This document shows, piece after piece, positions 1 through 5,382 of a stretch of 5,679 nt of DNA. A model generated the notes under the pieces. The model was not told where the DNA came from. It saw nothing but the letters and a program-made list of their open reading frames with translations, and did no database searches. The position numbers and the translations under genes are program-made. Each line of letters begins with the position of its first letter. Within the stretch, counting starts at the first letter, position 1. Source of the DNA: HO2-45-28 sp964574495 (GTDB taxonomy: Bacteria > Patescibacteriota > Minisyncoccia > HO2-45-28); NCBI GenBank assembly GCA_964574495.1, contig CAZNNT010000035.1:1-5679 (forward strand), read 5' to 3'.

Positions 1-1
1 G

Positions 2-1732
2 ATGAGTTCTGTTCGTGAACGCATCGAAGCGCAACTTTCAAGCAAAGTTTATCCAAATCCGTCTGACCCGGAAACGGCGCAAAAACTTGCCGACGGTATT
101 GAGCAATTTAAAAAAAACTATCTCGGTAAAAATTTTACGTGGATTCTCAACCGCGCCATAGGCACGTCATACGAACATTTTAAAACTTATGACCCGAACG
201 CGCCGGCAACAGAAGACCCGTCGCGACATATAGTTGGACAATTTGCTAAACCCTCTTCATATATTCGTGATAATATTGATTCCCACATTAAAGTTATTTA
301 CAATGCCGGACGCAGATTTTTTGAAGAAAATCCGTGGCCGAAGCGAGTAGAGCTTCTTGAAACAATTTCGCAAGTGGTCAAAGAGCGTTTTTGGCTTTTG
401 TGCGCCGCAAAAATGTATGAAACCGGACAGTCCATTGCGGAGGCCATAGGCGAGACCGACGAAGAGGCAGATTTTCCTCTTATAAACGCGATGTATCTTG
501 AAGAGCTTAACCGCGACTTGCTTATTCCGAGCCCCAAAATCGCGGGCGACATAAACGGGAAATGTTTTTATCCGCACGGCGTGTTTCTTGATGTTGAGCC
601 GTTTAACTTCCCGGGTGCCATTCCGATGGATATGGCAACCAAGGCGCTGGCGATGGGTAATGCCGTCATTATGAAGCCGTCCCCGAAATCGGCGCTTTGC
701 GGATATCTTGTATGGGAAAGCATTAAAATCGCATTTGAGCAAATGAGCATCGATTGGCGTGGCGTAGTCAACTACGCCCCCGGGGGCAAAGAAGTGGTTG
801 ACACGTTTCTTTCAAGCCCTTATGTTTCCGGTTTTTCTTTTACCGGCTCAAGTGAGGTTTTCAGAGAAATCAGACGCAATCATAGAGATCTTCTTCGATA
901 CGGATATCACGGCAGGGCGGAACTTGTCTACGGCTCGGCCGAAACAAGCGGCGTGAATATTTTTGTCGTTTGCGAAGATGCCGACCCGGTTCATGCCGCG
1001 AGTGAATATGTAAAATCATTTGTCGGCCGTTCGGGACAAAAATGTTCTTCGGCTCGAATCGCATTTGTGGATCGCAAAATTAAAGAACCGTTTCTACAAA
1101 CAATATTTGAGCGATTAGAGCAAATTCGTTACGGCGACGTAAAACAAGGCGCCGACTTAGGCGCAATGATTACCCTCACCGATAAAAATAAGCTGGTTGA
1201 ACAAATAAGAGAATATGTGGACCTTAATATAGTAAGTGTGCTTTACGAGAAGAAAATTGACCGTGTTTCTGCAAACGATTTCCCCCCAACACTTTTGATC
1301 CGCGAAAGGGCGGCCTATAACGAAGAATGCATGCGGAAAATTATGAACGCAGAATTTTTCGGTCCAGTAAGCACTGTTGTGCCTTTTGACAGTTTTGACG
1401 ATATCAAATGGGGGAGCAAACTTTCAAACTTCGCGCTTACGGGCTCCGTATTCTGCCGAGATTTGGAAACGCTAAAACTAATGACGCGCATTATCCCCGC
1501 CGGAAACCTATACTGGAACAGGAAATGCACCGGCGCGCTTGTTGAAACGGAATGTTTCGGCGGTCTGCGCTCGGCATCTTCACCAAACGGCGTAAAAGGT
1601 AAAAATGCGCTGGCGCTCTTTGGATCTCAACAGACATTTTCCGGTTTTTATCCGGCGGGAGCTGATGAGGAATACAGGAAAGCCGCACAAGAGGTTTTGG
1701 TGCGAGGCGGCATGAATCTTTCCAAACAATAA
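2..1732 (+). CDS. Aldehyde dehydrogenase superfamily, probable L-glutamate gamma-semialdehyde (P5C) dehydrogenase
   Basis: Predicted to oxidise glutamate-gamma-semialdehyde (the open form of pyrroline-5-carboxylate) to glutamate with NAD(P)+, the second step of proline catabolism, in the cytoplasm. Hallmarks visible in the 576-residue product are: the oxyanion Asn in PFNFP (N202); the cofactor Lys in MKPSP (K225); the Rossmann-type FTGSSE at about 280-285; the general-base Glu in ETSG (E314); the nucleophile Cys in GQKCSS (C348); and EFFGP (E451) near the nicotinamide ribose site. GQKCS and the C-terminal CFGGLRSAS..G segment resemble the P5C dehydrogenase/ALDH4 branch, and the length matches that branch rather than the usual ~480-500 residues of generic ALDHs. 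The family's usual VGQQPFGG reads VETECFGG here, so substrate specificity is less certain than the fold. Only one base precedes the ATG, so no ribosome binding site is visible and the true start could lie outside the window. No proline dehydrogenase gene is nearby. It converges on tatD and ends in its own terminator. Confidence 0.85.
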   Translation: MSSVRERIEAQLSSKVYPNPSDPETAQKLADGIEQFKKNYLGKNFTWILNRAIGTSYEHFKTYDPNAPATEDPSRHIVGQFAKPSSYIRDNIDSHIKVIYNAGRRFFEENPWPKRVELLETISQVVKERFWLLCAAKMYETGQSIAEAIGETDEEADFPLINAMYLEELNRDLLIPSPKIAGDINGKCFYPHGVFLDVEPFNFPGAIPMDMATKALAMGNAVIMKPSPKSALCGYLVWESIKIAFEQMSIDWRGVVNYAPGGKEVVDTFLSSPYVSGFSFTGSSEVFREIRRNHRDLLRYGYHGRAELVYGSAETSGVNIFVVCEDADPVHAASEYVKSFVGRSGQKCSSARIAFVDRKIKEPFLQTIFERLEQIRYGDVKQGADLGAMITLTDKNKLVEQIREYVDLNIVSVLYEKKIDRVSANDFPPTLLIRERAAYNEECMRKIMNAEFFGPVSTVVPFDSFDDIKWGSKLSNFALTGSVFCRDLETLKLMTRIIPAGNLYWNRKCTGALVETECFGGLRSASSPNGVKGKNALALFGSQQTFSGFYPAGADEEYRKAAQEVLVRGGMNLSKQ

Positions 1733-1735
1733 GTT

Positions 1736-1758
1736 TGGTCCAAGTCGGACTTGGACCA
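1736..1758. repeat. 23-nt perfect palindrome just after the ALDH stop
   Basis: Two 11-base arms, TGGTCCAAGTC and GACTTGGACCA, are exact reverse complements around a single central G. As RNA this gives a 10-bp stem with a CGG loop. It starts three bases after the ALDH stop codon and has no T-tract behind it, so it is not a classical terminator by itself. It may stabilise the 3' end of the mRNA or be one copy of a dispersed repeat. The latter is a guess that needs a genome search. Confidence 0.8.
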
Positions 1759-1771
1759 CTTTGTAAACCCG

Positions 1772-1803
1772 GCTCCGACGATTCGTCGGGGCTTTTTTGT
1801 TTT
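1772..1803 (+). terminator. Intrinsic (Rho-independent) terminator of the ALDH gene
   Basis: The arms GCTCCGACG (1772-1780) and CGTCGGGGC (1784-1792) form a nine-pair stem with one T.G wobble around the loop ATT. The run TTTTTTGTTTT follows immediately. This is a textbook + strand terminator 40 bases past the ALDH stop codon. Read from the - strand the hairpin lacks a proper U-tract after it, so it is not a convincing terminator for tatD. Confidence 0.92.
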
Positions 1804-1810
1804 ACTCAGG

Positions 1811-1844
1811 TAACATATTCTTAACAATTGTTAAAAATATGTTA
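1811..1844. repeat. 34-nt AT-rich near-perfect palindrome beside the tatD stop
   Basis: TAACATATT (1811-1819) pairs with AATATGTTA (1836-1844), and TTAACAA (1821-1827) pairs with TTGTTAA (1828-1834). The single mismatch is c1820 opposite a1835. It lies three bases beyond the tatD stop codon, within the convergent gap. It could end or protect the tatD transcript, although no U-tract follows on the - strand. It could also be a protein-binding palindrome or a small mobile repeat. The centre TTAACAATTGTTAA is fully symmetric, which favours cruciform formation or dimeric-protein binding as much as an RNA role. Confidence 0.75.
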
Positions 1845-1847
1845 CTT

Positions 1848-2669
1848 TCAAAACTTCAGGTTAAAAACTCTTTTGGTGTTTTGGGCGGTGATTTCGGCAA
1901 TTTCCTCAAATGACTTTTTGCGAAGCTCTGCCAGACGCTTGGCGACTTCGCGAATATATAGCGGCTCGTTTCGCTTACCGCGATACGGAATTGGAGCGGC
2001 GTATGGGGCGTCGGTCTCAATTAAAATTGAGTCAAGCGGCAAAAATTTCACGACTTTGTCATACACGTTAGTAATGGTGATAACTCCGGAAAAAGAAAAC
2101 GAAAAGCCCATTTCCAAGAATTTTTCGGCAATTTCTTTGGAGCCGACAAAAAAATGAACATTGCCGCCGATTTTATCTCCGTCTTCTTCTTTTAAAACCC
2201 GAAGCATGTCCAGATACGCGTCATCCGAATAGGATTTGCTTGCCCCTCGTAGCTTTAGCGAAGAGGGGGCGGAATTTTGCGATGGCCTGCAATGAAGCAT
2301 CAGTGGCTTTTTGACTTTCTTCGCAAGTAAAATCTGCTCGCGAAAAATTTCTTCCTGTTTGACGCGGCTTTCGGGACCAGTCCTATAATAGTCAAACCCG
2401 CACTCGCCGATGGCCACTACTTTCGGATGCGCGGCCAATTTTTCATAATCCTCAAAATTAAAACCCTCGGATAAATCGGTCGGATGCAAACCGACAGTCG
2501 CCCAAAAACCGTCATAATGTTCCGCGAGCTTAATCGCGCTTTCGGACATTTTTAAATCCGTCCCGACATTAACGCACAGCACTCCGCCATCAAGAGTCCT
2601 TTTTATCACTTCATCGCGGTCTTCGTCAAAGTCCCTGAATTGTAAATGAGTATGTGAGTCAAAAAACAT
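1848..2669 (-). CDS. tatD: TatD-family metal-dependent hydrolase (putative DNase)
   Basis: TatD-family proteins are cytoplasmic TIM-barrel metal-dependent hydrolases. Several have 3'-5' exonuclease or DNA-repair activity, and D-aminoacyl-tRNA deacylase activity has been described for some members. Metal ligands visible in the 273 residues are the HxH pair in DSHTH (H6, H8), the Glu of AIGEC (E89), His of LHCR (H126), His of VHFF (H172) and Asp of ETDAPY (D220). GLHP (60-63) and RGKRNEP (230-236) are also typical. The ATG start is supported because family proteins begin a few residues before the HxH motif. The only Shine-Dalgarno-like bases (AGG, 12 nt upstream) lie in the arm of the preceding hairpin. 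Between R128 and about L153 the protein appears some 20 residues longer than typical members, and a DNA palindrome underlies that stretch. It follows metG on the same strand, a common bacterial pairing. The stop is TGA, and a TAA follows in frame two codons later. Confidence 0.92.
   Translation of the reverse strand: MFFDSHTHLQFRDFDEDRDEVIKRTLDGGVLCVNVGTDLKMSESAIKLAEHYDGFWATVGLHPTDLSEGFNFEDYEKLAAHPKVVAIGECGFDYYRTGPESRVKQEEIFREQILLAKKVKKPLMLHCRPSQNSAPSSLKLRGASKSYSDDAYLDMLRVLKEEDGDKIGGNVHFFVGSKEIAEKFLEMGFSFSFSGVITITNVYDKVVKFLPLDSILIETDAPYAAPIPYRGKRNEPLYIREVAKRLAELRKKSFEEIAEITAQNTKRVFNLKF
2243..2268. repeat. Imperfect GC-rich palindrome embedded in frame in tatD
   Basis: CCCCTC (2243-2248) pairs with GAGGGG (2263-2268), and inside it GC (2252-2253) pairs with GC (2258-2259) around a TTTA loop. 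T2250/A2261 also pair, and two purine mismatches flank them. It is read through in frame as part of residues 134-143 of TatD (APSSLKLRGA). This stretch falls between the LHCR metal-ligand motif and the following helix, where relatives have only a few residues. It looks like an inserted palindromic element carried as a surface loop. Confidence 0.7.
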
Positions 2670-2674
2670 GTTAC

Positions 2675-2802
2675 AAATTAACCTAATTTCTAATTGCTCT
2701 AATTATTCTAAACAAATCCCAAACCCCAATGTCCAATTTTGGGGCTTGGTGCTTTGGTATTTTTTAGGTTAATTAGGTCAATTAGAATAATTAGGTTAAT
2801 TT
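2675..2802. repeat. Long imperfect inverted repeat filling the metG-tatD gap, arms built of 9-nt units
   Basis: The outermost 14 bases are perfect: AAATTAACCTAATT (2675-2688) against AATTAGGTTAATTT (2789-2802). Pairing continues as TCTAATTG (2689-2696) with CAATTAGA (2779-2786), CTAATTA (2699-2705) with TAATTAG (2770-2776), and CTAAA-type bases with 2763-2767. A GC-richer inner stem follows, CCAAACCCCAA (2719-2729) with TTGGGGCTTGG (2739-2749), with one mismatch and a nine-base loop. The right arm is four exact-length 9-mers, TTAGGTTAA, TTAGGTCAA, TTAGAATAA and TTAGGTTAA (2764-2799). Read on the - strand, the left arm has the same pattern, with one unit shortened by two bases. The element overlaps the last metG codon and stop, and ends five bases before the tatD start. 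It covers the 126-base intergenic gap (2670-2795), where I see no gene and no convincing promoter. Confidence 0.85.
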
Positions 2803-4361
2803 TTTCTTAGAAACAAAGGGGCTTCCAATTTAACCTTGAGTTCCTGCCACCCCTCTCTGGACTCGGACTGAACACCGAACGCCTCAAAAATTTTCTCAGC
2901 GGTATCGGGCATAAACGGCTTAAGCATCCAGCCAGCGCTTAAAGCGCCGTAAGCCAGATTCCACAAAATAACTTTGGTTTTTTTCGGTTCGGTCTTTATG
3001 AGTTTAAACGGCTCGTAGGCTTGAATATATAAATCAAGTTCCGCTATCAGCGACCAAACCAAATCAAGGGCGGATTTTAACTGATAATCTTCCATTGATT
3101 TGTCATAGGCCGGCCAAACCACCCGGTCAATAAAATAAGGCGGGGAAACCAGCTCCAGTTTCGCGCCCTCATCTTCAGACCTGAAAAACGAGGCGCGTTT
3201 TTTCATGGGAACGGCAGATATTTCGGCGTCAGACGGCTTTTGTAAAACGCCGCCGAAATATTGCTCTATCATTTTCACTACTCGGCTCACATAATTCCCA
3301 AGGCCGTTGGCCAAATTGGCGTTATAAGCCTCTATAAATTTTTCTTCGGTTAAATCGCCGTCCTCGTGCGTCAGGATTTCGCGCAGAAGATAATAACGGA
3401 GCGGATCGCGCCCGTGTCGTTCAATAAAATCAATCGGGTCAATGACATTGCCGAGGGTTTTGGACATTTTCCGCCCGCCGACCTTAATAAAGCCGTGAAC
3501 GAAAATTCCCTTGGGCAAAGGGAGTCCCGCGGAAAGAAGCATGCCGGGCCAGATTAAAGCGTGAAAGCGCAAAATATCTTTGCCCAAAACATGCAAATCG
3601 GCCGGCCAGAATTTCTTGAATTTTTCCAAATTTTCAGAACCGAAGCCGAGCGCTGTTATGTAGTTGGCCAGGGCGTCCGACCAGACATACATTGTTTGCG
3701 CGGCATCTCCGGGAACGGGCACGCCCCAGGAAATATCTTTTGACGGCCGTGAAAAACTTACATCTTCCAGACCCCCCTCAATAAAAGCCAGCATTTCATT
3801 CCGGCGCGATTCGGGGTATATCCGCAATTCGCCCGAAGAAAGCGCTTTTTTTATTTCTTGAGTAAAGCGCGAGAGGCGAAAAAAATAATTTTCTTCTTCT
3901 ATAATTTCCGGCTCCGCGTCATGGTCGGCGCATTTGCCTCCAATCAAATCCTTTTGGGTCACAAAGGCCTCGTGCCCCACGCAGTAAAGACCGCGATATT
4001 TTTTCTTATAAATATCTCCCGACGCTTCAAGTTTTTTCCAGAGTTCCTGCGCTCCGGGAAAATGGCGGATTTGGTCTGAAGTGCGTATGAAATCATCAGC
4101 TGAAATTCCGAGATCTGAAACAAGTTTTTTAAAAATAGACGCGTTTGTATCCGCGAACTCCTTTATATCTTTTCCGGCTTTTTGGGCGGCGCGCACGATC
4201 TTTGCGCCGTGTTCATCCGTGCCCGTAAGAAAATAAACCTCCCGCCCCTTAAGTTTGTGCCAGCGGGCGATGGCGTCCGCCTGAACCAACTCCAAAGCAA
4301 AACCGACATGCGGTCGCGCGTTAACATAAGCTATGGCTGTAGTTATATAAAACGGAGTCAC
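2796..4361 (-). CDS. metG: Methionyl-tRNA synthetase
   Basis: Charges tRNA-Met with methionine in the cytoplasm and is essential for initiation and elongation. The 521-residue product has the class I HIGH signature as HVGF (18-21), TGTDEHG (46-52) and KMSKT (298-302). The connective zinc knuckle is at C127, H130, C144 and H147, the T. thermophilus-type single-knuckle positions with Cys replaced by His at 130. The helical anticodon-binding domain follows, and there is no C-terminal EMAP-like tRNA-binding domain. The start is GTG. It is supported by the family N-terminus (FYITTAIAYVN) directly after it and by AGGTGA six bases upstream. The stop of the AI-2E gene is one base upstream, implying translational coupling. 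The linker at about 371-417 looks some 20 residues longer than in B. subtilis MetG as I recall it, and it contains inverted repeats. The final Asn and stop codon lie in the arm of the downstream hairpin element. Confidence 0.97.
   Translation of the reverse strand: MTPFYITTAIAYVNARPHVGFALELVQADAIARWHKLKGREVYFLTGTDEHGAKIVRAAQKAGKDIKEFADTNASIFKKLVSDLGISADDFIRTSDQIRHFPGAQELWKKLEASGDIYKKKYRGLYCVGHEAFVTQKDLIGGKCADHDAEPEIIEEENYFFRLSRFTQEIKKALSSGELRIYPESRRNEMLAFIEGGLEDVSFSRPSKDISWGVPVPGDAAQTMYVWSDALANYITALGFGSENLEKFKKFWPADLHVLGKDILRFHALIWPGMLLSAGLPLPKGIFVHGFIKVGGRKMSKTLGNVIDPIDFIERHGRDPLRYYLLREILTHEDGDLTEEKFIEAYNANLANGLGNYVSRVVKMIEQYFGGVLQKPSDAEISAVPMKKRASFFRSEDEGAKLELVSPPYFIDRVVWPAYDKSMEDYQLKSALDLVWSLIAELDLYIQAYEPFKLIKTEPKKTKVILWNLAYGALSAGWMLKPFMPDTAEKIFEAFGVQSESREGWQELKVKLEAPLFLRKN
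3162..3197. repeat. Imperfect palindrome inside metG (anticodon-domain linker)
   Basis: CGCG-CCTC (3162-3170, one extra C) pairs with GAGGCGCG (3190-3197). The inner bases TCTTCAG (3172-3178) pair with CTGAAAA (3181-3187) with one mismatch, centred at 3179/3180. It encodes residues 389-400 (RASFFRSEDEGA) in a charged, low-conservation stretch. A smaller stem, GAAAC (3145-3149) with GTTTC (3158-3162), abuts it. Some palindromy could be chance, but it coincides with an apparent length expansion of the protein. Confidence 0.55.
3218..3261. repeat. Second inverted repeat inside metG
   Basis: ATATTTCGGCG (3218-3228) is the exact reverse complement of CGCCGAAATAT (3251-3261). Between them GGCTTTT (3235-3241) pairs with AAAA-GCC (3244-3251, one bulged C), giving a nested hairpin. 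It encodes about residues 367-381 of MetG, just after the YFGG end of a conserved helix and at the start of the expanded linker. Confidence 0.55.
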
Positions 4362-4362
4362 C

Positions 4363-5382
4363 TTATCTCACCTGTTTTTTTAAAGCGATGTCATTCAAAA
4401 ACTCCACAAAAGCCGCCGCAATCGGCACCGCCAGCAAAAGCCCGAAAAGACCGCCCAATTTTCCTCCGACTATCAAGGCGATTATCACTAAAATCGGCGG
4501 CACGCCAACGGCTTTTTTAAAGACCACCGGAACTATAAGGTGGTTCTCAAATTGCTGAACCACGAAATAAAGCACGACTACCGAAAGCCCTAAAGACGGA
4601 CTTTGTAAAAGCGCTATAAGGACCGCGGGAATGGCGGCGAGTATCGGCCCGAACACCGGAATCAATTCAAAAATAGCGGCGATAACCGCAAACGACAAGG
4701 CGAATTTCACCCCTAAAATGGTCAAACCCATAAACACCATAACGCCTATCAGCAAGCCCAAAAGTATTTGCGCCGAAAGCCAAGAACCGATTTTACGCCG
4801 CGTCCTCAACCAAAGATCCAATACGTATCTTTCGTATTCCAAAGGCGTTACGGTCTTTAAAAAATTCTCAATACCATTTTCCTGCACCGCGAGATAAAAA
4901 GAAATGACTATTACGAGAACAAAAGACAAGGCGCCGCCGAAAATCACGGATGTCGCCTGCAAAAATCCTCCGGTCAGCTTTTCAAGATAAATCCTGGATT
5001 GAATCAGCCAATCGGTAATTATGCCGGAAATTGAAACCGGCAATTCCGGAATAAAACCAAAGAGCGCGCCGGAAGCGTTTTGAACCAGGGACTCGGGAGA
5101 GACCGCCGAGATTTCGGCAAAAAGAGTCGGAATAATCAACGAAAAAGTGCCGACAACAAGAGTGAAAACAATGATATATACCAAAAGGGCGCTAAGCGCT
5201 CGCGGAATCCTTCTTTTTTTAAACCAGGTTATGGCCGGCTCAAGGGCCGAAGCGATAACCACGGAAAGAAGAATTATGGCCACCACGTCTCTGATGAAAT
5301 AAAGGAAAACAAAACCCAAAACCAAAACAATGGCGCGAAGAAACGTGCCGGTTGAAATTTCTATTTTAGTCAGGTTTGGCAT
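4363..5382 (-). CDS. AI-2E (PerM/TqsA/YdiK) family membrane transporter
   Basis: Polytopic inner-membrane protein of 339 residues, normal for the family (PF01594). Members include E. coli TqsA (autoinducer-2 export) and proteins described as Na+(Li+)/H+ antiporters. For most, including this one, the substrate is unknown, and the name should not be read as evidence of quorum sensing. Hydrophobic segments are at about 14-30, 32-49, 63-86, 146-166, 202-222, 226-259, 264-279 and 295-327. A less hydrophobic extracytoplasmic-type stretch lies at 90-140. Family signatures are FELIPVFGPILAAIP (238-252), the ENHLIVPVVF motif (279-288) and GGKLGGLFGLLLAVP (306-320). Its ATG shares one base with the stop of the upstream M16 gene (TAATG), and metG begins one base after its own stop. 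No clear Shine-Dalgarno sequence is seen, so translation probably depends on coupling from the M16 gene. Confidence 0.9.
   Translation of the reverse strand: MPNLTKIEISTGTFLRAIVLVLGFVFLYFIRDVVAIILLSVVIASALEPAITWFKKRRIPRALSALLVYIIVFTLVVGTFSLIIPTLFAEISAVSPESLVQNASGALFGFIPELPVSISGIITDWLIQSRIYLEKLTGGFLQATSVIFGGALSFVLVIVISFYLAVQENGIENFLKTVTPLEYERYVLDLWLRTRRKIGSWLSAQILLGLLIGVMVFMGLTILGVKFALSFAVIAAIFELIPVFGPILAAIPAVLIALLQSPSLGLSVVVLYFVVQQFENHLIVPVVFKKAVGVPPILVIIALIVGGKLGGLFGLLLAVPIAAAFVEFLNDIALKKQVR
4368..4373 (-). promoter_or_regulatory. Shine-Dalgarno sequence for metG
   Basis: AGGTGA on the - strand lies within the last codons of the AI-2E gene, six bases before the GTG start of metG. It decides the GTG start, which is otherwise unusual, and fits ribosome hand-over from the AI-2E stop. 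Confidence 0.75.

Noticed and set aside
761..787. Two adjoining palindromes in the ALDH gene: GGCGTAGT/ACTACGCC (761-778) and GCCCCCGGGGGC (776-787).
   Set aside because: They encode GVVNYAPGG, a segment conserved in the enzyme family with no length expansion. They are better explained by codon choice than by an inserted repeat.
1842..1850. UGA read as glycine (SR1/Gracilibacteria code), since tatD ends in TGA and a TAA follows two codons later.
   Set aside because: No in-frame TGA occurs in the interior of any of the four long genes, which would be expected if UGA were a common glycine codon.
2700..2760. A possible tatD promoter on the - strand (TTGGAC with TAGAAT further on).
   Set aside because: The spacing is about 20 bases, outside the usual 16-18, and the region is explained by the inverted repeat. 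Such AT-rich sequence yields promoter-like words by chance.
2764..2799. The tandem 9-mers as a CRISPR array or replication iterons.
   Set aside because: The units are contiguous with no spacers and occur in both arms of a hairpin between two co-directional genes. There is no cas or replication-initiator gene in the window.
3366..4520. Several + strand ORFs of 60-112 codons opposite metG and the AI-2E gene, and similar ones opposite the ALDH and M16 genes.
   Set aside because: They lie antisense to well-recognised coding sequences, show no domain-like features and have no ribosome binding sites that stand out.
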